The position numbers and the translations under genes are program-made. DNA of 7,376 bases from Bacteroidota bacterium (GTDB taxonomy: Bacteria; Bacteroidota; Bacteroidia; Chitinophagales; Chitinophagaceae), in contig CANHUW010000079.1 in the NCBI GenBank assembly GCA_947463975.1, positions 1-7,376 on the forward strand, read 5' to 3'. Below the pieces are notes generated by a model. That model made no database searches. It was not told the origin of the DNA and worked only from the letters and a program-made list of their open reading frames with translations. This document shows, piece by piece, positions 1 through 6,044 of the stretch. How positions within the stretch are numbered: position 1 is the stretch's first letter; each line of letters begins with the position of its first letter.

Positions 1-34
1 AAAGATTGGTAAAAATCACTGAAAAAACAATCTA

Positions 35-382
35 CTAGAACTGATTGTTATCAAAATAGAGTAAAATATGGTCTTTCAAAAAGGCTTCCTGCTCTATCAT
101 ATTCATTATGGGTAGGTTTTGAAGCTGTTTGAAATGAGGCCAACCCTCTTGGTCCTTTCCCTCTACAATATAATAACCACTGCTGGATAGTATGGTACAT
201 ATAGCGACATGCATCAAGTCTTGCTTTTGCTCTTTGCTTATTTTTTCTTGTGATAAGCCAATTTCTTGTAATCCTATTAAAAACAAGATCGCTTCTACAT
301 CCGGTTTCTTACCAAATCGCTCCATTAGTTTTCGCTCCAAATCCCACCATCTTGACTGAAAATCATCTGCTATGGTTGCCAT
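35..382 (-). CDS. Conserved hypothetical protein, 115 aa, soluble
   Basis: The function is not known. This is a complete reading frame of 115 residues with no signal peptide, no membrane segment and no cysteine cluster, so the product is probably cytoplasmic. The composition is that of a real folded protein: a charged N-terminal helix (about 10-25, rich in W, R, K, E), a hydrophobic helix around AILFLIGLQEIG (31-42), a charged stretch with SKEQKQDLMHVAIC (49-62), and an aromatic C-terminal half (GYYIVEG, GWPHF, then an acidic/aliphatic tail). I recall similar short proteins with a KQDLMH segment and a GWPH motif in Chitinophagaceae, but no named domain. The start at 382 is favoured because an A-rich AAAAAAGGAC sequence lies directly in front of it and a TAnnTTTG element lies 22 bases upstream; an internal Met at residue 20 is a less likely alternative. 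It is transcribed divergently from serS. Confidence 0.8.
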   Translation of the reverse strand: MATIADDFQSRWWDLERKLMERFGKKPDVEAILFLIGLQEIGLSQEKISKEQKQDLMHVAICTILSSSGYYIVEGKDQEGWPHFKQLQNLPIMNMIEQEAFLKDHILLYFDNNQF

Positions 383-404
383 GTCCTTTTTTCTATTTAT
401 TTGG

Positions 405-412
405 CAAAGGTA
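405..412 (-). promoter_or_regulatory. Putative -7 element (TACCTTTG) for the 115-aa gene
   Basis: Read on the minus strand the sequence is TACCTTTG, an exact match to TAnnTTTG, the -7 element used by the primary sigma factor of Bacteroidota. It lies 22 bases upstream of the ATG at 382, giving a plausible short leader. No convincing TTG/TTTG -33 element is present at the usual distance, so the call rests on the -7 match and position. Confidence 0.45.
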
Positions 413-444
413 GGGTATATCTCAGCGTTGTAAAATGGTTTGAT

Positions 445-452
445 TATCTTTG
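445..452 (+). promoter_or_regulatory. Putative -7 element (TATCTTTG) for serS
   Basis: TATCTTTG matches TAnnTTTG exactly and lies 16 bases before the serS ATG at 469, which would give a leader of roughly ten bases. A TTG occurs at 428-430, but its 14-base spacing to the -7 element is shorter than usual, so the -33 assignment is doubtful. The element also places transcription initiation downstream of the in-frame sequence between 250 and 468, arguing against a longer SerRS N-terminus. Confidence 0.5.
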
Positions 453-468
453 CCGAAATATTTTTATC

Positions 469-1740
469 ATGTTACAGGTTAGTTATTTGCGTGAAAACAC
501 CGATTTAGCCAAACAACGATTAGGGGTAAAGCATTTTCCTCAGCTTGGTTTGGTGGACACGGTGATTGCTTTAGACGACGAAAGAAAGGCTTTACAAGCA
601 GGTTTTGATGATTTACAGTCTAAGGTAAACGCGGCTTCCAAAGAAATTGGAGCTTTAATGGCTAAGGGAGAGAAAGACAAGGCAGAAGCCATCAAGCAAG
701 AAGTAGCAGGATGGAAAGCACAGTTGGATCCATTAAAAACCAAGATGACTGAAGTAGAGGCAAGCTTGCAACAAACGATTGTACAACTTCCTAATTTACC
801 CCATCCTTTAGTGCCTAATGGTAAAACGCCAGAAGAAAATGAAGTAGTTAGAACCGGAGGGGTTGTCCCAAGTTTAACGGAGGGAGCTAAAGCGCATTGG
901 GATTTGATCAAGCAATACCATTTGGTTGATTTTGAAACAGGGGCTAAAATCACTGGTAGTGGGTTTCCTTTATATATAGGTAAAGGCGCTAAATTTCAAA
1001 GAGCACTGGTGCAATATTTTTTAGATTTTAATACCGCCGCAGGATATACAGAATACTTGCCTCCTTTTATGGTGAATGCAGCTTCTGCTTTTGCAACTGG
1101 TCAATTACCTGATAAAGAAGGTCAGATGTATCATGCAACAGAAGATGATTATTATTTGATTCCTACCGCAGAAGTGCCTGTTACCAATGTATTTCGAGAT
1201 ACCATTTTAAAAGAAACGGATTTGCCGGTGATGATGACTGCTTACTCTCCTTGTTTTAGAAGAGAGGCCGGAAGTTTTGGGAAGGAAGTGAGAGGATTGA
1301 ATAGAGTACATCAATTTGAAAAAGTAGAGATTATACAAATTGTACATCCAGATAAAAGTGAAACTGTTTTAGAGGAGATGGTAGCGCATGTAGAAAAACT
1401 TTTAGTGAGTCTTGGTTTGCCGTATAGAATTTTAAGATTATGCGGTGGTGATATGGGATTTGCATCTGCTATTACATACGACTTTGAAGTGTATAGTGCT
1501 GCTCAGGAAAAATGGTTGGAGGTAAGTAGCGTATCTAATTTCATGAACTATCAAACCTATAGAATGAAATGTAGATTTAAAGATGCCAATGGAAAAATTC
1601 ATTTTACACATTCTTTGAACGGAAGCTCTTTAGCATTACCAAGAATATTTGCAGCCATTGTAGAGAACTATCAAACCGCAAATGGTATTGCTTTGCCTGA
1701 GGTTTTGAAGCCTTATTTTGGAGGGCAGGAGTTAATTTAA
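469..1740 (+). CDS. serS: Seryl-tRNA synthetase (class II), 423 aa
   Basis: It charges tRNA-Ser (and tRNA-Sec where present) with serine using ATP, in the cytoplasm. The N-terminal part (about 1-110) is the tRNA-binding domain: it opens with MLQVSYLREN and continues as a long charged helical arm (about 27-105) expected to form the antiparallel coiled coil that grips the tRNA. The catalytic core has class II motif 1 (about 163-200, ending in a conserved proline region), the serine-site TAE (233-235), motif 2 with FRREAGS (263-269), the serine-recognition stretch WLEVSSVSN (349-357), and motif 3 SLNGSSLALPR (382-392). The length matches bacterial SerRS (about 420-430). The frame stays open upstream to 250, but the start at 469 is chosen because the protein then begins exactly where the family does, and because the upstream part overlaps the divergent gene and its promoter. 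There is no clear Shine-Dalgarno sequence, as is common in Bacteroidota. It converges on the barrel gene at 1749. Confidence 0.97.
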   Translation: MLQVSYLRENTDLAKQRLGVKHFPQLGLVDTVIALDDERKALQAGFDDLQSKVNAASKEIGALMAKGEKDKAEAIKQEVAGWKAQLDPLKTKMTEVEASLQQTIVQLPNLPHPLVPNGKTPEENEVVRTGGVVPSLTEGAKAHWDLIKQYHLVDFETGAKITGSGFPLYIGKGAKFQRALVQYFLDFNTAAGYTEYLPPFMVNAASAFATGQLPDKEGQMYHATEDDYYLIPTAEVPVTNVFRDTILKETDLPVMMTAYSPCFRREAGSFGKEVRGLNRVHQFEKVEIIQIVHPDKSETVLEEMVAHVEKLLVSLGLPYRILRLCGGDMGFASAITYDFEVYSAAQEKWLEVSSVSNFMNYQTYRMKCRFKDANGKIHFTHSLNGSSLALPRIFAAIVENYQTANGIALPEVLKPYFGGQELI

Positions 1741-1748
1741 GTTTTATA

Positions 1749-2558
1749 CTAAAGGTCGCTTAGTTTAATGCCAATAGCAATAGGGTTCAATTGAAAAGCA
1801 TTTTGTTGATCATTAAACAAGTTGGTTCGACTGTACGACCCGTATAATGTAAAGTCTCCAAAACCTAATTCTCCAATGGTAGCTATTCTCCAATTGTTTA
1901 AATTGAATGTGCCATTGTATTTTTCTTTTCCTCTTTCGGTACTAATTTGTTTATTTTTTGCTTTTAATAAATAACCTGCTGACATGCCAAGGCTTGCGTG
2001 TATAGGTCTTCTTGCGCCAGGTGTTAAATTAAAATTTATCTTCACTGGTACAGTTAGGTATTTTACAAACAATTTATTTTTACTAAAATTGATATTGTCA
2101 AATTTGATTTTATTTGCTAGATCATCTCTGAAACTAATATTTTGTTCAAATCTAAAATTGAACATTTCTAATCCCACGCCATATTGTAAGCTTGCAAAAT
2201 TTTTGATAAGCTTAACTCTTTGTTGTGCAAACCAAAGATTCACATTGCTTGATTTCAAATGATTGAGTTCCAAGCTACCTGAATATAAATTGGGAAAAGG
2301 ATCTGCTGATGGTGAATTGTCAATATAATTAGCAAAACCAAAGTCCCAATCAAAATAACTTGTTCTGTTATCAATATTATTGAACTTTCTATTTTTTGTG
2401 AAACTAATATTTGGCCTCTTTCTAGGAGTATATCTTTCTACCCTTACACTATCATTTACCGGCTTTACTATAACTAAATTACCTACCCTTATAGTGTCTT
2501 GTGAATAAGCGGTCGCAAAAATCAGGAATGTATTAATTAGTAAGAAGTATTTTTTCAT
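1749..2558 (-). CDS. Outer-membrane beta-barrel protein (PorT-like), paralogue 2
   Basis: This is a 269-residue protein with a typical Sec signal peptide (MKK, hydrophobic run 4-18, probable cleavage after AYS just before Gln20). The mature part is rich in alternating aromatic/polar strands, with a basic linker (about 41-60) after a short DTIRVGNLVIVK strand, which resembles the small PorT/OMP_b-brl type barrels of Bacteroidota. It is clearly paralogous to the gene just upstream: both share FGFANYID/IGFANYLD, SSNVNLW (103-109), FNFRFEQ (133-139), YLTVPV, KNKQI (201-205), KYNGTFNLNN (213-222) and GELGFG. It ends in IAIGIKLSDL rather than in the terminal aromatic residue usual for a barrel beta-signal. 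It is the last gene of the sigma-factor cluster, 22 bp after its paralogue, and meets serS tail to tail with 8 bp between. The substrate or partner is unknown; it may have a structural, sensing or transport role. Confidence 0.82.
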   Translation of the reverse strand: MKKYFLLINTFLIFATAYSQDTIRVGNLVIVKPVNDSVRVERYTPRKRPNISFTKNRKFNNIDNRTSYFDWDFGFANYIDNSPSADPFPNLYSGSLELNHLKSSNVNLWFAQQRVKLIKNFASLQYGVGLEMFNFRFEQNISFRDDLANKIKFDNINFSKNKLFVKYLTVPVKINFNLTPGARRPIHASLGMSAGYLLKAKNKQISTERGKEKYNGTFNLNNWRIATIGELGFGDFTLYGSYSRTNLFNDQQNAFQLNPIAIGIKLSDL

Positions 2559-2580
2559 TTTTTAATTCAATTATTACATA

Positions 2581-3435
2581 CTAGAATTTACCAAAACGAA
2601 GGCCTATTGCAAATGGGTAATTAAATTGCTTTGATAATTTGCTGTCATACAAATTCGTTAAACTAACGGAAGTATATAATTTAACATTGCCAATGCCTAA
2701 CTCTCCAATACCAGCCACTTGAAAATCGTTCAAGTTGAAATTGCCATTGTATTTTTGTTTTTTACCGTCAATTTGCTTGTTTTTTGAATTCATTAAATAT
2801 CCCACACTTAAGCCACCTCCAATAGTAAACCCTTTTTTAGGAGAACTGTAGTTTAATAATATCGGTACTGTTAGATAACTGGTATATAGTTTATCTTTTT
2901 TAAATGTTTTACTATCTAAGTATACATAAGATGCGCCAGTGTTCCTGTAACTAATAGGTTGTTCAAATCTGAAATTATACATGTTCACACTTAAGCCATA
3001 CTTTACATACCAATTTTCCTTTAGTTGGTATTTTTGTTGTACGATCCACAAGTTCACATTGCTTGATTTTCCATTGTTCAATTGAAAACTTTTTGCAGTT
3101 AAAGCTGGCCCAATAGCAGGGTTGGTAAATTGAGGCTGCCATTTATAACTTGATGCATCCAAATAGTTAGCAAAACCTATATCTAAAGTGAACCATTTTG
3201 TATTCACTTCTTTTTTTCTTGTTTTGATTCTTTCAATTTTGATTTGGGTATTTCTAAAATCACCTCTGTCAATCATTGTTTGCCAATCTTTTTTTGCACT
3301 TTGATCTTGAGATTTAATGATCAAAAAACTGCCAATTTTAATGGTATCTTGATTCATCGCAACCAATGTATCTTTTTGAGCCAATAAGCTGCTTGATATT
3401 AAAATGCTTAATAATGGTAAGATTAATTTTTTCAT
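2581..3435 (-). CDS. Outer-membrane beta-barrel protein (PorT-like), paralogue 1
   Basis: This is a 284-residue protein with a clear signal peptide (MKKLILPLLS onward, probable cleavage after LLA at 19, before Gln20). After a short DTIKIGSFLIIK strand and a Lys/Arg-rich linker (about 47-76), the rest looks like a beta-barrel of eight or so strands, with IGFANYLD (86-93), SSNVNLW (124-130), MYNFRFEQPIS (152-162), YLTVPILL (187-194), GYLMNSKNKQI (212-222) and KYNGNFNLND (228-237). It ends in FAIGLRFGKF, with a C-terminal Phe as expected for recognition by the BAM assembly machinery. It starts 9 bp after the stop of the anti-sigma gene, so it is almost certainly co-transcribed with it. Together with the next gene it forms a tandem duplicate. 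Barrel membership is well supported; the biological role is not known. PorT-like is a fold resemblance only, not a claim of type IX secretion function. Confidence 0.85.
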   Translation of the reverse strand: MKKLILPLLSILISSSLLAQKDTLVAMNQDTIKIGSFLIIKSQDQSAKKDWQTMIDRGDFRNTQIKIERIKTRKKEVNTKWFTLDIGFANYLDASSYKWQPQFTNPAIGPALTAKSFQLNNGKSSNVNLWIVQQKYQLKENWYVKYGLSVNMYNFRFEQPISYRNTGASYVYLDSKTFKKDKLYTSYLTVPILLNYSSPKKGFTIGGGLSVGYLMNSKNKQIDGKKQKYNGNFNLNDFQVAGIGELGIGNVKLYTSVSLTNLYDSKLSKQFNYPFAIGLRFGKF

Positions 3436-3444
3436 ACTACTTTA

Positions 3445-4299
3445 TTATTTATTTTTCTCTGATTTATTTCTTTTGAATAGGGCATTAAGTCTTCTGGTAA
3501 TTCCTCTAAACTTATCACCGTCTAATTCAATATTACTAATATATATAACACGATCGTTGTCTTCGGTATTAATTTCTTCAAAAATTTCTTTTTCTATTTT
3601 TTGCTCCACTGCAATAGTACTATTCATTGTGGTATTATCAACAGTAATTGCGCTGGATTCCACCATAGTTGGTGTTTGATCAGCATTCAAAGTTTCTTTA
3701 GATAAGATAGACTGATCATTGTTTGTAACACTAGCGATAATTGGCAGTGTTGCATTGGCAATTATTTGATTGCTTTGAGGTATGTTTCGAACTGTGTTTT
3801 GTGGTATGCTTTGCGGATGATTCTCGCTTAAGATCTGCGTTTTTTCAATAGGTTTTAAAATATTAGTCAGGTTGTCTGGTACATTATTTTTTACCGGCGC
3901 AATGCTAGTTACTAATTCCGCTTGTTGAAGTTTTGGCTGATTCAATAATGTATTAACACCAAAGAATATACTCAAACTAATTGCAGCTATAGATCCAGTT
4001 GCCCAATATATTTTTTTAATATCTATTAGCTTCGCATTATTCGAACTGCTTTTGTATAAAGTTTTTTTAAATGTTGGATCCAGTGTTGCATTCATTTCAT
4101 CAAATCTGTACAAACTAGATTTGTCTGTAAATTCAACAAATTCAGGCTTTAATTGAACTTCCTGTAATGCTTTTAGTTCCTGAGCTAGTTTTGGATTGGA
4201 TGCAAGCAATAACGCTACTGCTGCTTTTTCAGAAGCAGTTAATTCATTGTCGATATACAACAATAAATCATTTTCGTAGTTATCTTGATTCAATTCCAT
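3445..4299 (-). CDS. Putative membrane-spanning anti-sigma factor without zinc site
   Basis: This 284-residue protein has the layout of an anti-sigma factor. A cytoplasmic N-terminal helical domain (about 5-60) contains YIDNELTASEKAAVALLLAS, the pattern seen at the start of many anti-sigma domains. A basic linker is followed by one transmembrane helix (about 97-119, IYWATGSIAAISLSIFFGV), then a long disordered-looking periplasmic region rich in N, Q, T, P and I (120-235), an acidic segment (about 236-250) and a strongly basic C-terminal tail (263-284). There is no cysteine in the protein, so it is not of the zinc-binding (HxxxCxxC) class. Its ATG directly abuts the stop of the sigma gene (TAAATG), implying translational coupling, and the next gene follows after 9 bp. 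By position and topology it should hold the adjacent sigma factor at the membrane until an envelope signal releases it; this is inferred. The periplasmic part matches no family I know. Confidence 0.78.
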   Translation of the reverse strand: MELNQDNYENDLLLYIDNELTASEKAAVALLLASNPKLAQELKALQEVQLKPEFVEFTDKSSLYRFDEMNATLDPTFKKTLYKSSSNNAKLIDIKKIYWATGSIAAISLSIFFGVNTLLNQPKLQQAELVTSIAPVKNNVPDNLTNILKPIEKTQILSENHPQSIPQNTVRNIPQSNQIIANATLPIIASVTNNDQSILSKETLNADQTPTMVESSAITVDNTTMNSTIAVEQKIEKEIFEEINTEDNDRVIYISNIELDGDKFRGITRRLNALFKRNKSEKNK

Positions 4300-4791
4300 T
4301 TAAGCGCTTGCTTTTTGTAAGTGACTTAATTTATCTTTTAACTGTAGTCTAGCTCTATGTATATATACTTTTACCTGACTCTCACTTAAATTCATGATCT
4401 CGCCTATTTCTTGATAATTATATCCTTCGTAATCTTTTAAAAGTATTAAACTCTTTTGTGTAGGGTTTAATTCGTGTATCGCTTTTAAAATGGTTTGTCT
4501 TAATTCGTGTTGTGGTTGATAGACTGGATCTATGGCAGTAGTCTCATATATGTCAGTCATCGTATATTTTTTTACCTTACGAATATGATCAATCATTTGA
4601 TGATAGGCAATGGTAAACAAATAAGACTTTACTTTCAATGGATCTACTGTATCCCTATTCACCCAAAGTTTTTCGAAAGACGTTTGGACAATATCCCTGG
4701 CGTCCTCTTCATGCTGGATATTTTTGACAATAAAACGGTAAACGCCGTCTGCGTATTGGTCCACTGCGTTATTGTAAGCTATATCAGTCAT
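4300..4791 (-). CDS. RNA polymerase sigma factor, ECF subfamily
   Basis: This 163-residue protein has the two-domain structure of an ECF sigma factor. Region 2 (about 10-75) contains the core-binding DARDIVQTSFEKLW (30-43) and the -10-recognising helix SYLFTIAYHQMIDHIRK (56-72). Region 4 (about 97-157) has ELNPTQKSLILLKDYEGYNY and the helix-turn-helix QEIGEIMNLSESQVKVYIHRAR (127-148), which contacts the -35 element. The length is normal for the group, with no extra C-terminal domain. It should direct RNA polymerase to a small regulon, probably including its own operon, and be held in check by the anti-sigma-like protein encoded immediately downstream. No TAnnTTTG element is seen upstream; an ECF-like motif is (4821-4846). 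It could also be reached by read-through from mqnC, 60 bp upstream. The regulon and signal are unknown. Confidence 0.95.
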   Translation of the reverse strand: MTDIAYNNAVDQYADGVYRFIVKNIQHEEDARDIVQTSFEKLWVNRDTVDPLKVKSYLFTIAYHQMIDHIRKVKKYTMTDIYETTAIDPVYQPQHELRQTILKAIHELNPTQKSLILLKDYEGYNYQEIGEIMNLSESQVKVYIHRARLQLKDKLSHLQKASA

Positions 4792-4820
4792 TCTTCGAAA
4801 TAAGGATATTTTGTTTATAG

Positions 4821-4846
4821 AACGCTTCCAGCTCCAATATGTTACA
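4821..4846 (-). promoter_or_regulatory. Putative ECF-type promoter of the sigma operon
   Basis: On the minus strand TGTAAC (4841-4846) is followed after exactly 16 bases by CGTT (4821-4824). ECF promoters commonly have an AAC core in the -35 element and CGT or GTC in the -10, spaced 16-17 bases, and many ECF operons are self-activated. The predicted transcription start would be about 20-25 bases upstream of the sigma-gene ATG. It is a single occurrence found by eye, so chance cannot be excluded. Confidence 0.3.
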
Positions 4847-4851
4847 ATGAA

Positions 4852-5976
4852 TTAGTAATTAATTACCTGTTCTTGGATATTTTGAGGAAGTGCTCTCCAT
4901 TCATAATGCTGATTTCTCAATTGTGGCTCAAAACCAGCTTCTTTAATGGCTTCTTGGATGGTTTTATAGGTAAATCGATGAGGAGCCCCAGCAGCACTTA
5001 CCACGTTTTCTTCTAACATGATACTTCCAAAATCGTTTGCGCCAGCTTCCAAGCATATCTGTGCGGTAGCTTTTCCAACCGTAAGCCAGCTTGCCTGGAT
5101 ATTTTTAATATTAGGCAGCATGATTCTGCTAATGGCAATCATTCTAATGTATTCTTCCGTAGTAGTGAGGTTATGAACTCCTCTAATTTTAGTCAACAAA
5201 GTATCTACATCCTGGAAAGTCCATGGGATGAATGCCAAGAATCCGTTTGCATCTTTTGGTTTTCTATCTTGGGTTTCTCTGATTCTTACTAAATGTATAA
5301 ATCTTTCTTCCAAAGTTTCTACATGGCCAAACATCATGGTGGCACTTGAAGTGATATGTAATTGATGTGCTGCAGCCATTACTTCTAACCACTCATCTGC
5401 GCCACATTTTCCATTAGATACCAATCTTCTTACTCTATCTACTAAAATCTCTGCGCCCGCACCTGGTAAGGAATCCATGCCTGCTTCTTGTAATGTTTTT
5501 AAAACATGTGTATGAGTATGTCCACCTAATTTGGCAATATGTGCAATTTCTGGTGGTCCTAATGTGTGTAATTTAATAGTTGGAAATTCAGACTTGATTT
5601 GTTTAAATAAGTTTGCATAAAAATCTAAACCTAATTCTGGATGATGACCACCCTGTAACAATAATTGATCCCCTCCCCATTCAATGGTCTCTTTAATTTT
5701 TTTGCGGTAGGTATCCATGTCTGTGATATAGGATTCTGGATGACCTGGTATTCTATAAAAATTACAGAATTTACAATTGGCTATGCAAACATTGGTTGTG
5801 TTTAAGTTTCTATCAATTTGCCAAGTTACTTTTCCATGAGGTACTTGTTTTTTTCTCAACTCGTTGGCAACATAAGTCAACTCGGCTAAAGGGGCATGTT
5901 CAAATAAAAACATTCCCTCTTCTTTTGTCAGGTACTCAAAGTTCAAGGCCTTTTGATATAAAACATCCAATTGCAT
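4852..5976 (-). CDS. mqnC: Dehypoxanthine futalosine cyclase (MqnC), radical SAM
   Basis: It catalyses the radical cyclisation of dehypoxanthine futalosine to cyclic dehypoxanthine futalosine, a step in the futalosine route to menaquinone, in the cytoplasm. The 374-residue protein has the radical-SAM cluster motif CIANCKFC (C64, C68, C71; CX3CX2C) that binds a 4Fe-4S centre, then LLLQGGHHPELGLDFY (105-120), LGPPEI (139-144), the family hallmark DSLPGAGAEILVDRVR (168-183), SATMMFGHVETLEER (211-225) and FIPWTFQ (249-255). AEILVDRVR and FIPW point to MqnC rather than the related aminofutalosine synthase MqnE. Family-like sequence begins within the first residues, so the start at 5976 is preferred over Met22; AAAGGAT precedes it. 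It is complete and of normal length. A TAnnTTTG element lies 19 bases upstream. It lies 60 bp before the sigma gene on the same strand, with no obvious terminator between. Presence of mqnC implies a menaquinone-based respiratory chain; other mqn genes are not in the window. Confidence 0.93.
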   Translation of the reverse strand: MQLDVLYQKALNFEYLTKEEGMFLFEHAPLAELTYVANELRKKQVPHGKVTWQIDRNLNTTNVCIANCKFCNFYRIPGHPESYITDMDTYRKKIKETIEWGGDQLLLQGGHHPELGLDFYANLFKQIKSEFPTIKLHTLGPPEIAHIAKLGGHTHTHVLKTLQEAGMDSLPGAGAEILVDRVRRLVSNGKCGADEWLEVMAAAHQLHITSSATMMFGHVETLEERFIHLVRIRETQDRKPKDANGFLAFIPWTFQDVDTLLTKIRGVHNLTTTEEYIRMIAISRIMLPNIKNIQASWLTVGKATAQICLEAGANDFGSIMLEENVVSAAGAPHRFTYKTIQEAIKEAGFEPQLRNQHYEWRALPQNIQEQVINY

Positions 5977-5995
5977 ATCCTTTAATATTAGAGTG

Positions 5996-6003
5996 CAAAG
6001 TTA
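5996..6003 (-). promoter_or_regulatory. Putative -7 element (TAACTTTG) for mqnC
   Basis: The minus-strand sequence TAACTTTG matches the Bacteroidota TAnnTTTG element exactly, 19 bases from the mqnC start. A TTG lies 14 bases farther upstream, the same short spacing as in front of serS, but this is below the usual -33/-7 distance and may be chance. Confidence 0.5.
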
Positions 6004-6029
6004 ATATATCTAGTATACAATGATTTGAC

Positions 6030-6037
6030 TAATTTTG
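6030..6037 (+). promoter_or_regulatory. Putative -7 element (TAATTTTG) for the M16 operon
   Basis: TAATTTTG matches TAnnTTTG and lies only 7 bases before the ATG at 6045. If it is the true promoter, transcription would start at or within a few bases of the start codon, making the mRNA leaderless or nearly so. There is no recognisable -33 element and no Shine-Dalgarno sequence between it and the ATG. Confidence 0.4.
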
Positions 6038-6044
6038 TCTTTCT

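Noticed and set aside
250..468. In-frame N-terminal extension of SerRS (73 extra codons)
   Set aside because: It overlaps the divergent 115-aa gene and both promoter elements, has a composition unlike SerRS, and the family N-terminus begins exactly at the ATG at 469.
540..953. 137-codon open frame antisense to serS
   Set aside because: It lies wholly inside the well-supported serS coding sequence, has a Ser/Cys/Leu-rich shadow composition, and no initiation signal.
1741..1748. Bidirectional terminator between serS and the barrel gene
   Set aside because: The gap is only 8 bases of AT-rich sequence and I could not find a stable hairpin there or in the flanking coding ends.
1984..2262. Plus-strand open frame opposite the second barrel gene
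   Set aside because: It is a shadow of the barrel gene, with no family resemblance and no promoter or ribosome site.
3404..3679. Plus-strand frame encoding a hydrophobic peptide opposite the anti-sigma gene
   Set aside because: The hydrophobicity arises from the complement of a Lys/Asn/Glu-rich coding strand; it overlaps two real genes and is not supported.
4852..5976. Assignment as aminofutalosine synthase (MqnE) instead of MqnC
   Set aside because: The motifs AEILVDRVR and FIPWTFQ and the overall resemblance fit MqnC better; MqnE usually has AEIF.D.VR and FIPLAFHPENT-like sequence.
6001..6020. Operator-like palindrome around CTAG in the mqnC/M16 gap
   Set aside because: The arms ATAT and TATA around CTAG are not true inverted repeats, and AT-rich sequence of this kind arises easily by chance.
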